Positions 53,831-62,802 of a stretch of 64,000 bases of DNA are shown in pieces (position 1 is the first letter of the stretch; each line of letters starts with the position of its first letter). Made by a program: the position numbers and the translations under genes. Below the pieces are notes generated by a model. It saw nothing but the letters and a program-made list of their open reading frames with translations, had not been told where the DNA came from and made no database searches. Source of the DNA: Candidatus Cloacimonas sp. (GTDB lineage: Bacteria > Cloacimonadota > Cloacimonadia > Cloacimonadales > Cloacimonadaceae); contig JBDKSF010000043.1 of NCBI GenBank assembly GCA_039680785.1, positions 39,824 through 103,823 on the forward strand. The letters are read 5' to 3'.

Positions 53831-53947
53831 ATGACAGTGGGGTTTTTGCCCGGGAATAATTTTATTCCAGAGGGCTTTATTTTATGGCAGAAATGCCCTT
53901 ATGAAGTAAAAAAACATAGAACGGTTTATAGAGTTTATAATTTTTGA
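53831..53947 (+). CDS. Possible small protein between trmD and rplS (38 aa)
   Basis: ATG at 53831 with AGGAAG about 20 nt upstream (far), encoding [20 protein letters not shown] and ending [12 protein letters not shown] frame beginning earlier at 53738 inside trmD also covers it. No family recognised. Kept as low confidence because the trmD-rplS gap (214 bp) is otherwise unexplained and could be a regulatory leader instead. Confidence 0.2.
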   Translation: MTVGFLPGNNFIPEGFILWQKCPYEVKKHRTVYRVYNF

Positions 53948-54012
53948 TCCGTTCACCCCCCATCAGAAAAGGTTTTTTCCTTCCGAGTATATATATGGGA
54001 GGAACCCGAAAA

Positions 54013-54366
54013 ATGGATATTCTGCAACAAATTGGCAGAGACCAAATCAGAACTGACTTACCGGATTATCGTGTTGGCGATACCGTGAAGGTCCATTATA
54101 AAATTAAAGAAGGTAACAAGGAACGCATCCAAGTTTTTCAAGGCATCGTCATTCAAAAGAAAGGTGCCGGTGTTTCCAAAACATTTACGGTGCGTAAGGT
54201 TTCCAGTGGTGTTGGGGTGGAGAGAATATTTCCCCAAAATTCACCTAATATTGATAAACTTGAAATCGTTAGACACGGACAGGTGCGAAGAGCTAAGTTG
54301 TTTTATCTTAGAAGCGCTCAAGGTAAAGCAAGTAGAATCAAAGAAAGAAGAAGATTCACTGTATAG
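54013..54366 (+). CDS. rplS: 50S ribosomal protein L19
   Basis: 117 aa from the ATG at 54013, which has GGGAGGA about 9 nt upstream. The frame extends to 53944 without a ribosome site. Motifs: [55 protein letters not shown]. Last gene of the cluster, followed by a terminator. Confidence 0.96.
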   Translation: MDILQQIGRDQIRTDLPDYRVGDTVKVHYKIKEGNKERIQVFQGIVIQKKGAGVSKTFTVRKVSSGVGVERIFPQNSPNIDKLEIVRHGQVRRAKLFYLRSAQGKASRIKERRRFTV

Positions 54367-54388
54367 TTACTTTAAAAACCTCAATCTT

Positions 54389-54424
54389 AGCCCCTTCTTA
54401 TATTTTAAGAAGGGGCTTTGTTTT
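54389..54424 (+). terminator. Rho-independent terminator after rplS
   Basis: 12-bp perfect stem AGCCCCTTCTTA (54389-54400) with TAAGAAGGGGCT (54406-54417), then TTGTTTT. Confidence 0.92.
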
Positions 54425-54452
54425 GTAGTTGGAAGACACAAAGGAGATAAAG

Positions 54453-54920
54453 ATGGATACCAGAATGTTTTATAAAAGTCCGGATGGTTTTTTTAATCTG
54501 GTAATAGAAATTTTTGAGGAGACAATAATAGGCATCAGTTTTATTGTAGAGCAAAATGTTAGCAAACCTTCCACCTCCTTGGAGAGGGAAATAGCCCAGC
54601 AATTAGATTCCTATTTTGCCGGCGAAAACAAAGAGTTTGATTTACCTTTTTTTGCCACAGGGACAGTTTTTCAGCTTATGGTTTGGGAGGAAGTAATGAA
54701 AATACCCTACGGAACTACCATAACTTATTCAGAATTAGCTGCAAAAATTGAAAAACCGAAAGCTGCCAGAGCAGTAGGCAGAGCTTTACATCAAAATCCC
54801 ATTCCTATTCTTATTCCCTGTCATCGCGTCATCGGATCCGACAGTTGTTTAAAAGGATATGGGGGAGGGCTGGATAAAAAAGAAAAGTTGCTAAATCTGG
54901 AAAGGAGCGTTATATTATGA
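54453..54920 (+). CDS. ogt: Methylated-DNA-protein-cysteine methyltransferase
   Basis: 155 aa, removes O6-alkyl from guanine by transfer to its own Cys. Active site IPCHRVIGSD, and VPYGTTITYSELA-like segment IPYGTTITYSELAAKIEKPKAARAVGRAL for DNA binding. Start at MDTRMFYKSP with AAGGAGAT; the longer frame begins in the terminator. Overlaps acpS by 4 bp. Confidence 0.95.
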   Translation: MDTRMFYKSPDGFFNLVIEIFEETIIGISFIVEQNVSKPSTSLEREIAQQLDSYFAGENKEFDLPFFATGTVFQLMVWEEVMKIPYGTTITYSELAAKIEKPKAARAVGRALHQNPIPILIPCHRVIGSDSCLKGYGGGLDKKEKLLNLERSVIL

Positions 54921-55294
54921 TTATTGGAATTGGTTGTGATATTATAGAAGTAAACAGAATTAAGCATTCTCAGGAAAATAATTCCAGTTTTAACGATAAA
55001 TTATTTACTCCCGCAGAAATTGCATACTGTTCTCAGAAAGCCAATTCTCATCAATCATTCGCTGCCAGATTCGCCGCCAAAGAAGCTGTAATGAAAGCCC
55101 TAAAAACCGGTTGGAGTGAAAAAGTTAGTTGGCTTAACATAGAAGTTGTGGTTTCCGACAAGGGATTTCCTTCCATTGTTTTATCAGGGGGAGCGAAAGA
55201 ACTGGCAGAAACATTGAAGGTTAATAATATTCAGCTCAGTTTGTCTCATGAAAAGGATTATGCCCTGGCTTTTGTTATTTTGGAAAGCATTTGA
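54917..55294 (+). CDS. acpS: Holo-[acyl-carrier-protein] synthase
   Basis: 125 aa, transfers phosphopantetheine from CoA to ACP. IIGIGCDIIEVNRI with the Mg-binding Asp, RFAAKEAVMKAL, and the C-terminal LSLSHEKDYALAFVI are all present. ATGA overlap with ogt. Confidence 0.95.
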   Translation: MIIGIGCDIIEVNRIKHSQENNSSFNDKLFTPAEIAYCSQKANSHQSFAARFAAKEAVMKALKTGWSEKVSWLNIEVVVSDKGFPSIVLSGGAKELAETLKVNNIQLSLSHEKDYALAFVILESI

Positions 55295-55519
55295 TCGATT
55301 ATCTAATTCGGGTTATGTCAATGTCGAGAACATCCTTTTATCGTAATAATGTGAACTTTTTTTAGTTAAAAATATACGCTGATTCAATTTGGCCAGCTAC
55401 CAAGTAACATAAAAACACTAATTCTTCCAAATTGCGCGTAGTTTTCTGCAAAATCGGTTTGAAACTTGCTTAATTAAATAGCTAATACTGTTTTTTAAGG
55501 ATAAAAAAGGAGCTAAAAG

Positions 55520-57529
55520 ATGCGTAAACTGATGATAATAATCATATTAACGGCGTGTTTTGCTTTTACCATAGATAATTTAATAGCCGATGAAGTTGTT
55601 ATTGGCACAGGAAATCAGCAGGAAAGAATACCTCTCGATTTCTTTTATAAAAATTCCCTGTATGAGTGTTTATATTACCAGGACGAGCTTGGCTTCGCTC
55701 AAGGGTCCATATCCAACATTGCTTTTTATAATAATTTTGTTTCCAACATCGCCAACAAACCTACCAAAATTTGGCTGGGGACATCTAATTTAACTGACTT
55801 GAATGCAGGTTGGATTCCTTCCACCAATTTAACCCTTGTTTTCGACGGAACTGTAAATTATCCTTCTGGCATTCATACTATCGATATTGAGCTTGATTCT
55901 TTATTTCAATATACGGGTGGAAACCTGGTGATGATGGTTTTTAGACCTTTGGACACCAGTTATTATTCCTCCAGCGATAAATTTTACTGTCAGACGGATA
56001 ACATTTCTCGTGCTCGCAGAGCATATCACGATACCCAAATATTTGATCCCGCCAATCCACCCACTACAGGTAGCGTGATCAATGGACAATTTCCTAAGGT
56101 CAAATTTACTTACACGAGTCAATCCATATTAACCGATTTGGCTTGCCCGGCAATATTTTCAGAGGGAGTGGTCACTTTGGGCGCTCAAGAAGAAGTGGAT
56201 GTGCAGATTAATAATTATGGTTATGAGGCACAGGATAATTATACCATCAATCTTAGAACCGAAGAGGGTGAACTTTTGGCTTCAGCAGCAGGAAATCCTG
56301 TGGCTGGGAGCCAGGTTATCACTCAGACATTAACTTGGATTCCCACCACTCCGGGCTCTTACAGAATTTTTGGAGAAATTTTGTTAACGGGAGATGAAGA
56401 TGTCAGTAACAATCTATCTCCCAGCGTTTCAGTTACGGCATTTGAAGAAGGTTACCTCAATTTTGTTATCGGCATAGGAAATATGGAAGGTTATCTACCT
56501 TTGGATTTTACCTGGCCCACCAGTTTGTTTGAGACCATTATTTATGCACCTGAAATGGAATCAGAAGGAATCATCACGCACCTGAAGTTTTACAATAATT
56601 TTGTAGAAAATATCACCAATAAACCAGTTATCATTTGGTTAGGAGAAACGGATTTGGTAAATTTACCTTTAAGCTGGATTCCCAGCACTCAGCTTACGAT
56701 GGTATATTACGGAAATATGTCCTTCCCCAGTGGGCAAAATGAAATTGTTTTTCCACTTTCTCCTACTTATCATTATCAAGGGCGAAATTTAGTTCTGATG
56801 GTTCAGCGTCCTTTTGATTCTCAATCGTTCAATACTAACGATAAATTCAAAATGCAACCGGGAGCGATGCAACGCACCAAATATATTTACAGTGAACAAG
56901 AAGAACACGATCCAGCGTCACCACCTTTGTATGCTTTTGATACTAATCAATATCCTCAAACCGGTTTTGTGATGCGTCCAAACGATACTGGTTTTTTAAG
57001 AGGGACTGTTAGAAACGGAACTAATTTAGTTGGCGGAGCAATAATTACGGCGGATAATAACCATATTGCTTATACTTCTGAGGAAGGAACTTATTCTTTA
57101 CTTCTGAATAGCGGAGTGCATAATGTTTCAGTAACCGCAAACGGTTTGCATACTGTAAATAGACAAGTGAATGTGATCTCTGGCAGCATAACCATAGAGA
57201 ATTTTAATTTGGATGGCAGTCCCGTGCAAGATGATCAAACGCCTGCTTTAACAACCTGCCTGAAAGGCGTTTTTCCCAATCCATTCAATCCTGAAACCAC
57301 TATTTCTTTCGCTGTGGGCAAAAACAACACTCCCGTAACTATTGAATTATTTGATTTAAAAGGTCGCAAAGTCAATACTCTCATTGATACTATTTTTGAT
57401 AAGGGAGAACACCAGCTTCATTTTTCCGCAGTGGATAATAGCGGTGGAGAACTTGCCTCAGGTATTTATTTCATTCGTCTTTCCGCAACCGATTATCGTA
57501 AAACCATCAAAGCTATGTTACTTAAATAG
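55520..57529 (+). CDS. Large secreted protein, duplicated domain, FlgD/Por-type C-terminus
   Basis: 669 aa. Signal peptide 1-~23. Two homologous ~160-residue domains: ~28-195 and ~318-490, each with IPLDF, FYNNFV(S/E)NI, KPxxIWLG, WIPST and NLVxMVxRP. Between them is a CARDB-like Ig domain (~205-310, VDVQINNYGYEAQDNYTINL). A carboxypeptidase-regulatory-like domain (~495-560, TVRNGTNLVGGAIIT) follows. The end is an 80-residue FlgD-Ig/T9SS-A-like tail (GVFPNPFNPETTISFAVG ... DLKGRKV ... LASGIYFIRL ... KAMLLK). That tail is common on exported proteins of Cloacimonadota and the FCB group and may be an export signal. AAGGAGC before the ATG. Ligand unknown. Confidence 0.8.
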   Translation: MRKLMIIIILTACFAFTIDNLIADEVVIGTGNQQERIPLDFFYKNSLYECLYYQDELGFAQGSISNIAFYNNFVSNIANKPTKIWLGTSNLTDLNAGWIPSTNLTLVFDGTVNYPSGIHTIDIELDSLFQYTGGNLVMMVFRPLDTSYYSSSDKFYCQTDNISRARRAYHDTQIFDPANPPTTGSVINGQFPKVKFTYTSQSILTDLACPAIFSEGVVTLGAQEEVDVQINNYGYEAQDNYTINLRTEEGELLASAAGNPVAGSQVITQTLTWIPTTPGSYRIFGEILLTGDEDVSNNLSPSVSVTAFEEGYLNFVIGIGNMEGYLPLDFTWPTSLFETIIYAPEMESEGIITHLKFYNNFVENITNKPVIIWLGETDLVNLPLSWIPSTQLTMVYYGNMSFPSGQNEIVFPLSPTYHYQGRNLVLMVQRPFDSQSFNTNDKFKMQPGAMQRTKYIYSEQEEHDPASPPLYAFDTNQYPQTGFVMRPNDTGFLRGTVRNGTNLVGGAIITADNNHIAYTSEEGTYSLLLNSGVHNVSVTANGLHTVNRQVNVISGSITIENFNLDGSPVQDDQTPALTTCLKGVFPNPFNPETTISFAVGKNNTPVTIELFDLKGRKVNTLIDTIFDKGEHQLHFSAVDNSGGELASGIYFIRLSATDYRKTIKAMLLK

Positions 57530-57943
57530 TTCAAGTTATCCTTCGCTAAGCGGATTTTTTGCCGATTTTGCCCTATGCCATTTTTTCAAAATAGCGATCC
57601 TGCTTTTTCGCTTTCTTCCTCCACTTGTGCACTTGTAATAAATCTCTTACAATTCTCTAACGAGATTACAGAAGTGTTACGGAAGTGTTACTGCAGTGTT
57701 AGAGAGTCATTACTGGAAGGTGTAGGCAAGCATAAACTTACTAAAATGATATAGCCAGATAATGGCAAGTAGCCCATAATACTTCATAGCCCTATAGATA
57801 GTTGGGAGTTAACTAATACAGTAAGCGTATTTTTCCAAAATGAACAGTAAAAATTCTTCCTCAATAGTGCTCAAATAGCAATTTTTCATTTCGCTTGACA
57901 GAACTATGCAAATCCTTTTTTTAGTGCAAAAAGAGGTTAAAAT
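57530..57943. other. 414-bp intergenic region with the fourth 78-bp element
   Basis: The 78-bp-type element lies at 57636-57713. Downstream is TTGACA at 57895-57900 before adk. No gene seen. Confidence 0.75.
57636..57713 (+). repeat. 78-bp phased dyad element, copy 4 (3+5 arrangement)
   Basis: TAAT, TTAC, TAAC at 57636, 57647, 57658, then TTAC, TTAC, TTAC, TTAG, TTAC at 57666, 57677, 57688, 57699, 57710. Steps 11, 11, 8, 11, 11, 11, 11. The expected outermost left tetramer (57625) reads TTGT, so the left arm is eroded and the right arm has one extra unit. The right arm is the cleanest tandem array, with 11-mers like GGAAGTGTTAC. Confidence 0.85.
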
Positions 57944-58588
57944 ATGATAAAGGTAATTGTCTTTTTAGGAATCCAAGGTAGCGGAAAAGGCACACAGGCA
58001 GAACTTTTAGCGGTAAAAACCGGTTTTCAGCACATAAATATCGGTGATTTACTGAGGGAAGAAGTAAGCAAACAAACGGAACTCGGTAAAAAAGTGCAGT
58101 CCATCATTGCCCAAGGAGATTTAGTTAATGATGAATTGATTTTTGAACTGGTACGCTCTTCTTTGGCGGAAAGCTGCCCGGGTGTAATTTTTGATGGCTT
58201 TCCCAGAACAAAAGCGCAGGCAGAATTTCTCTTAAAAAATTATTTGGTTTTAAGAGTTTACTATCTGGAATTAAGCGCCGAAGAAGCGATTGAAAGAATT
58301 GAAGCACGCAGAATATGCGGTTTTTGTGGTGAGACCTATAATGACATTAGTAAAAAACCTAAGCGGGAAGGATTTTGTGATTTGTGCAATTCTCCTTTAG
58401 TTCAGCGTGCGGATGATACCGGCGATGCCATTCGTCAACGAGTGAAAGAATTTTATAATCAGACCTTTGCCTTGAAAGAGTATTTTGCCGATAAGGGATT
58501 GCTGAAAGAAATTTCTGCTCGAGCAAATATAGAAACTATTCACCAAAAAATAATGAGCGATTTACAAACGAACCATCCTATTAACTGA
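57944..58588 (+). CDS. adk: Adenylate kinase (zinc-containing lid)
   Basis: 214 aa; interconverts ATP + AMP and 2 ADP. P-loop GIQGSGKGTQ (residues 9-18), NIGDLLREE, FDGFPRTKAQAE. The lid holds four Cys (C125, C128, C145, C148) that make a structural Zn site, as in Gram-positive and thermophile enzymes. Ends 1 bp before the next gene. AAAGAGG upstream. Confidence 0.96.
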   Translation: MIKVIVFLGIQGSGKGTQAELLAVKTGFQHINIGDLLREEVSKQTELGKKVQSIIAQGDLVNDELIFELVRSSLAESCPGVIFDGFPRTKAQAEFLLKNYLVLRVYYLELSAEEAIERIEARRICGFCGETYNDISKKPKREGFCDLCNSPLVQRADDTGDAIRQRVKEFYNQTFALKEYFADKGLLKEISARANIETIHQKIMSDLQTNHPIN

Positions 58589-58589
58589 A

Positions 58590-60284
58590 ATGTCCACTAA
58601 AAAAGAATCCGGTTTTTTCAAATATATAGAAATTGTTGCCTATTTATTGGCTGGATGGAGCTTTCTGGTTCTTTTTCTGGAGCCCTTGATAGAGTATTAT
58701 GTCGGCTCATATAAATTAGTGGAAATCGGAACTGCCATAGCTAACATCGTTTTATTGATGCTAACTATTCTGGCGCGCGTGCTTTCTGGCGCCGTAAAAG
58801 AAAAACCGACAATAGTTTATTTTGATTTGGTCATCTTGATATTGGGCTCCATTTTGATGATTTATCAGGCGAAATTTGTAATCTTCTTCCTCTTGATTCG
58901 TCAGACCTGGTTTATTTTACAGTATTTATTATTCAGAGCATTTGAAGGTAAAATATATAAGCTGCTGATGCATAATCCGCCTATATCGCTGATGATTAGT
59001 TTTGCCATAGTGATTTTAATTGGAACGATTTTACTGATGTTACCCGCTTCTTCCAATGAAGGTTATATAACTCATTTTGTCGATGCCCTTTTTACTGCAA
59101 CTTCTGCTACATGTGTTACGGGGCTAACTGTTATGGACACAGGCAGTTATTACTCTCTTTTTGGACAAATTATTATTTTGTTACTTATTCAAATTGGCGG
59201 TTTGGGTATTATGACGATATCCACTGCCTTTGCTTTGATGCTGGGACAAAAGATATCTTTAAACATTCAAACTCTGATGCATAAAGTTGTGGGTGAAACT
59301 CCTGTAATTGATGTGATGAAACTACTTAGAGGCACTGTTTTGGTTACGGCAATCATAGAATTTATAGGAGCCGTGTTTTTGTTTTGTGGTTTTGTGGAAA
59401 TAATGCCTGTGGCTCAAGCGATATACTATGCTCTGTTTCATTCTATTTCAGCTTTTTGTAATGCCGGTTTTTCTTTATGGACAAATAATCTAAGTGGTTT
59501 TGTGGATTCTCCGGTAGTAAATTTTAGTATTACGCTGTTAATAATCTTGGGCGGATTGGGATTTGCGGTATTGATCGATATTTATCATTATTTTTTTGCT
59601 TCCGGAAGCATTAAAAGGTTAACTTTACATACCAAAATTGTCTTAACGGCGACAGCGATATTGATAGTCACTGGTTTTTTGGGTCTTTATTTGGGAGAAT
59701 ATAACAACTCTATGAAGGGTTTTAGCGTTGCCCGTAGGGTTTTAAGTTCCTGGTTTCAATCCGTAACTGCCCGAACGGCTGGTTTTAATACAGTCGATAT
59801 TGGTTTATATAGTTCCGCCTCTGTTTTATTAACTGTTATTTTAATGTTCATCGGCGCTTCACCTGGTTCTACGGGTGGAGGTATAAAAACCACAACTTTT
59901 TCGGTGTTAATGCTTTCGGTGGTTTCGATGCTAACCGGGAAAAGAGATTTAGTTATTTTTAAGCATAAAATCCCTGATTCCAATACGCGGGAAGCTACTA
60001 CCCTGGTTACTTTGGCTTTGGGAATACTCATTACGATTATTTTTGTCCTGATGCTGATAGAACCGTTTCCTTTTGAACAGATACTTTTTGAGGCATTTTC
60101 CGCTTTTGGAACCGTGGGTTTAAGTATGGGTATAACGGCAAAGTTATCATACATAGGTAAATTGCTGATAACATTATTAATGTATATTGGGCGAATCGGA
60201 CCTCTAACTTTGGTTTATGCCATTTCTATCCGCAAAAAACAGCCGCATCTTAGTTATGCGGAAGAAACCATTACCATTGGTTAG
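58590..60284 (+). CDS. Trk/Ktr-type potassium uptake membrane subunit
   Basis: 564 aa, about ten membrane helices. It carries the four P-loop selectivity regions of the TrkH/KtrB family: TATSATCVTGLTV, FHSISAFCNAGFSLW, TARTAGFNTVDI and AFGTVGLSMGI. An extra N-terminal ~130 residues with helices is longer than KtrB, closer to TrkH. Starts 1 bp after adk; the regulatory subunit follows at 60316. Confidence 0.92.
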   Translation: MSTKKESGFFKYIEIVAYLLAGWSFLVLFLEPLIEYYVGSYKLVEIGTAIANIVLLMLTILARVLSGAVKEKPTIVYFDLVILILGSILMIYQAKFVIFFLLIRQTWFILQYLLFRAFEGKIYKLLMHNPPISLMISFAIVILIGTILLMLPASSNEGYITHFVDALFTATSATCVTGLTVMDTGSYYSLFGQIIILLLIQIGGLGIMTISTAFALMLGQKISLNIQTLMHKVVGETPVIDVMKLLRGTVLVTAIIEFIGAVFLFCGFVEIMPVAQAIYYALFHSISAFCNAGFSLWTNNLSGFVDSPVVNFSITLLIILGGLGFAVLIDIYHYFFASGSIKRLTLHTKIVLTATAILIVTGFLGLYLGEYNNSMKGFSVARRVLSSWFQSVTARTAGFNTVDIGLYSSASVLLTVILMFIGASPGSTGGGIKTTTFSVLMLSVVSMLTGKRDLVIFKHKIPDSNTREATTLVTLALGILITIIFVLMLIEPFPFEQILFEAFSAFGTVGLSMGITAKLSYIGKLLITLLMYIGRIGPLTLVYAISIRKKQPHLSYAEETITIG

Positions 60285-60315
60285 AACAAATATACTTGCA
60301 TAAGGAGATACTTTT

Positions 60316-61020
60316 ATGGCAAGATACGCAGTAATAGGTTTGGGTCGTTTTGGAATGACCGTAGCTAAAATTTTAGCGGAAAATAATATGGAAGTAATTG
60401 CCATTGATAAAGATCAGGATTTGGTAAACGAAGTAAGTTCTATTGTAACTACTGCCGTATGTATGGATAGTACTGATGAAACAGCATTAAGATCACAAAA
60501 TTTGAATGAGACGGATGCAGTTATCATCGGCATTGGCAGTAATATCGAAGAATGTATTCTTACAGCCGCAATCCTGAAAAAACTGGGAGTGGGAATTATC
60601 TATGCCAAAACTGAATCGGAACTCCATGGTAGAATTCTGAAACTAATTGGCGTGCAACATACCCTTCTACCGGAAGAAATAGTGGGTAACCAACTTGCCC
60701 GAACTCTCATATCCAGAAATGTTTTGGATTATATAAACCTTTCCAGCGATCATATAGTGGTGGAATTGATAGCTCCTAAAGAATTTGTTGGAAAACCGCT
60801 TCAAGAACTTGCTCTTCCTACAAAAAGAGGTGTGAATGTTGTGGCTATTCAATATAATTATCTTTCCGTTACCGACGATGGTAGAAATGTGATTGAAAAA
60901 CGGCTGAATGATATGCCCGGAGCAAATGATATCATTAATGAGGGTGATGTTTTGATTCTGCTGGGTCCCAAAGGAAATATAGACAAATTGATCAATGAAA
61001 CATCTGTAAATAAGGATTAA
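60316..61020 (+). CDS. Potassium uptake regulatory subunit (KtrA/TrkA, RCK domain)
   Basis: 234 aa. RCK_N Rossmann domain (YAVIGLGRFGMTVAKILAEN; AIDKDQDLVNEV) binds ADP/ATP or NADH. RCK_C domain occupies ~140-225 (EFVGKPLQELALPTKRGVNVVAIQ). A single RCK pair of KtrA size rather than the duplicated TrkA of E. coli. AAGGAGATAC upstream of the ATG. Confidence 0.93.
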   Translation: MARYAVIGLGRFGMTVAKILAENNMEVIAIDKDQDLVNEVSSIVTTAVCMDSTDETALRSQNLNETDAVIIGIGSNIEECILTAAILKKLGVGIIYAKTESELHGRILKLIGVQHTLLPEEIVGNQLARTLISRNVLDYINLSSDHIVVELIAPKEFVGKPLQELALPTKRGVNVVAIQYNYLSVTDDGRNVIEKRLNDMPGANDIINEGDVLILLGPKGNIDKLINETSVNKD

Positions 61021-61025
61021 CCATT

Positions 61026-61763
61026 ATGAAACGCTCTCTTAATGTAAAATACCATTTTTTGATTGCCATACTCTTTGGTCTTATTGTGCTGGAAACCATA
61101 ATTCTGTTCTTTACTATTTCGCAGGCAAAAGATTTATCTACTCTGGCAAGTGACCTTCACTCTATCGTGATAATATTCGTATTCGTAATTTTTGTGTATA
61201 TCGTTATTCTTTATAATTATATACCTTTCCAATTACACAAAGCCATTCGAGCCGTGGAACAACTGGTGGAAGAAATCTCCAATGGCAATTATCAGATAGA
61301 CATAGATAGCTCCATTTACGATCAAGATAAAGATTTTCAAGGGCTGGTTCTGGCTCTTGAAAAAATGCTGAGTATCATCAGTCGTTTTGATCAGGCAAAA
61401 GCCGATAAAATATTTGAACATCATCAACGCATACAACTCCTGATAAATCTTTTGCCGGAAAGTGTATTAATTCTTAGCGCCACCGGTGATGTGATATATT
61501 GTAATGAGTCACTGCGAAAACACTTTCCGCAAATTACAGAAATGGTTAATCTGAACGAATTGATTTGGAAAAGTGATTATCATAACCGTATATTTGCCGT
61601 CATTATGGATTCGCTACGCTATGGAAATAATCTTTACGATGTGATCGTGGAAGATGTGGTCTATTTGAATAAAGTTCGCATCAATAGTTCCATCGTGAGA
61701 AACAGGAAGGGATTTTCCACCGGCGCTGTTTTTGTGCTGCAATTTTCTGACAATGAAAGATAA
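61026..61763 (+). CDS. Membrane PAS/HAMP-like sensor without kinase domain
   Basis: 245 aa. Two membrane helices (~9-30 and ~42-62) separated by only a short loop, then a HAMP-like linker (~65-110, HKAIRAVEQLVEEISNGNYQIDIDSS), then a PAS-like domain (~135-245, IQLLINLLPESVLILSATGDVIYCNESLRKHFP). No histidine-kinase, GGDEF or phosphatase domain follows. It starts 5 bp after the K+ regulator gene and overlaps rluD by 11 bp, so it is made with both. May sense something and act through a partner; unknown. Confidence 0.75.
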   Translation: MKRSLNVKYHFLIAILFGLIVLETIILFFTISQAKDLSTLASDLHSIVIIFVFVIFVYIVILYNYIPFQLHKAIRAVEQLVEEISNGNYQIDIDSSIYDQDKDFQGLVLALEKMLSIISRFDQAKADKIFEHHQRIQLLINLLPESVLILSATGDVIYCNESLRKHFPQITEMVNLNELIWKSDYHNRIFAVIMDSLRYGNNLYDVIVEDVVYLNKVRINSSIVRNRKGFSTGAVFVLQFSDNER

Positions 61764-62802
61764 AATCAGGGTTATCTATAGCGGACAAGAAACTCTGCGA
61801 CTGGATAAGTATCTGGTGGATTTAAAGATACAAGAACTCTACTCCCGTAGCTTCATTGAACATCTGATTGAGGAAGATAAAATATTGGTTAATCTTACTC
61901 CCGTCAAAAAAAGCTATATTCTTAAAAATGGCGATGAAGTGACGATTAATTTGCCCGAGCCGGAACCGCGTGATTTGAAGCCCCAAAACATACCTCTTAA
62001 TGTTGTGTATGAAGATGAACATCTGGCAATTATTAATAAAGAAGCTGGAATGATCGTTCATCCCGGTTTTGGAAATCCGGAAGGAACTTTGGTGAATGCC
62101 ATTTTGCATCGCTTTGCGGATAATCTTTCTTCAGGTAAAGAAAGTAACAGACCGGGAATTGTGCATCGTTTGGATAGAGGGACTTCCGGATTGATTATCA
62201 TAGCCAAAAATGATTTGACGCAATCTCGGCTTTCGGATATGTTTGCCCATCATAAAATTAAGAAGACATATCTGGCAATAACTACAGGTGTTCCTGATCC
62301 TCTCGAAGGTGATATAAAGACCTTTCTTGCCAGAAATAATAAAGACCCGCGTCTTATTTGCGTTGCCAAAGAAGGCAGATATGCTTTTACACATTATGAA
62401 GCACTTAAAATTTGGCACTATTTTGCCTTAGTGAAAATAAATCCAACCACGGGTAGAATGCATCAAATAAGAGTTCATTTTGCTTATATTCATAATCCCC
62501 TTTTAGGTGATTTATTATATAATAACAGACACTATGTTCAATCAATGGTGCCTCAAAATATGAAAAAGAAAGTTACCGAACTGCTTGTTAATCATTTACA
62601 TAGGCAGGCATTACATTCTTGGCAACTGGAATTTGAACATCCTGTGTCTAAAATTCCGATAAATGTTACGGCTCCCTTGCCAGAAGACCTTAAATATACA
62701 TTAACTTGGTTGAATAATTATTTTAGTATTGACACTGATACCCAGAATCTTAATCTGCTCCTAAAGGAAGAAATCAACATTGGAAAAAATGGAAGAACTT
62801 GA
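61753..62802 (+). CDS. rluD: Ribosomal large-subunit pseudouridine synthase, RluD type
   Basis: 349 aa. S4-like domain ([25 protein letters not shown]) then the RluA-type catalytic domain: [10 protein letters not shown], catalytic motif [22 protein letters not shown] (Asp in HRLDRGTSG), [22 protein letters not shown]. RluD modifies helix 69 of 23S rRNA. Start at [12 protein letters not shown]. An extra C-terminal ~30 residues. Overlaps ribBA by 14 bp. Confidence 0.93.
   Translation: MKDKIRVIYSGQETLRLDKYLVDLKIQELYSRSFIEHLIEEDKILVNLTPVKKSYILKNGDEVTINLPEPEPRDLKPQNIPLNVVYEDEHLAIINKEAGMIVHPGFGNPEGTLVNAILHRFADNLSSGKESNRPGIVHRLDRGTSGLIIIAKNDLTQSRLSDMFAHHKIKKTYLAITTGVPDPLEGDIKTFLARNNKDPRLICVAKEGRYAFTHYEALKIWHYFALVKINPTTGRMHQIRVHFAYIHNPLLGDLLYNNRHYVQSMVPQNMKKKVTELLVNHLHRQALHSWQLEFEHPVSKIPINVTAPLPEDLKYTLTWLNNYFSIDTDTQNLNLLLKEEINIGKNGRT

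Noticed and set aside
57530..57580. Terminator after the secreted-protein gene
   Set aside because: Only a 3-4 bp stem (CGC/GCG) before six T residues; too weak to call.
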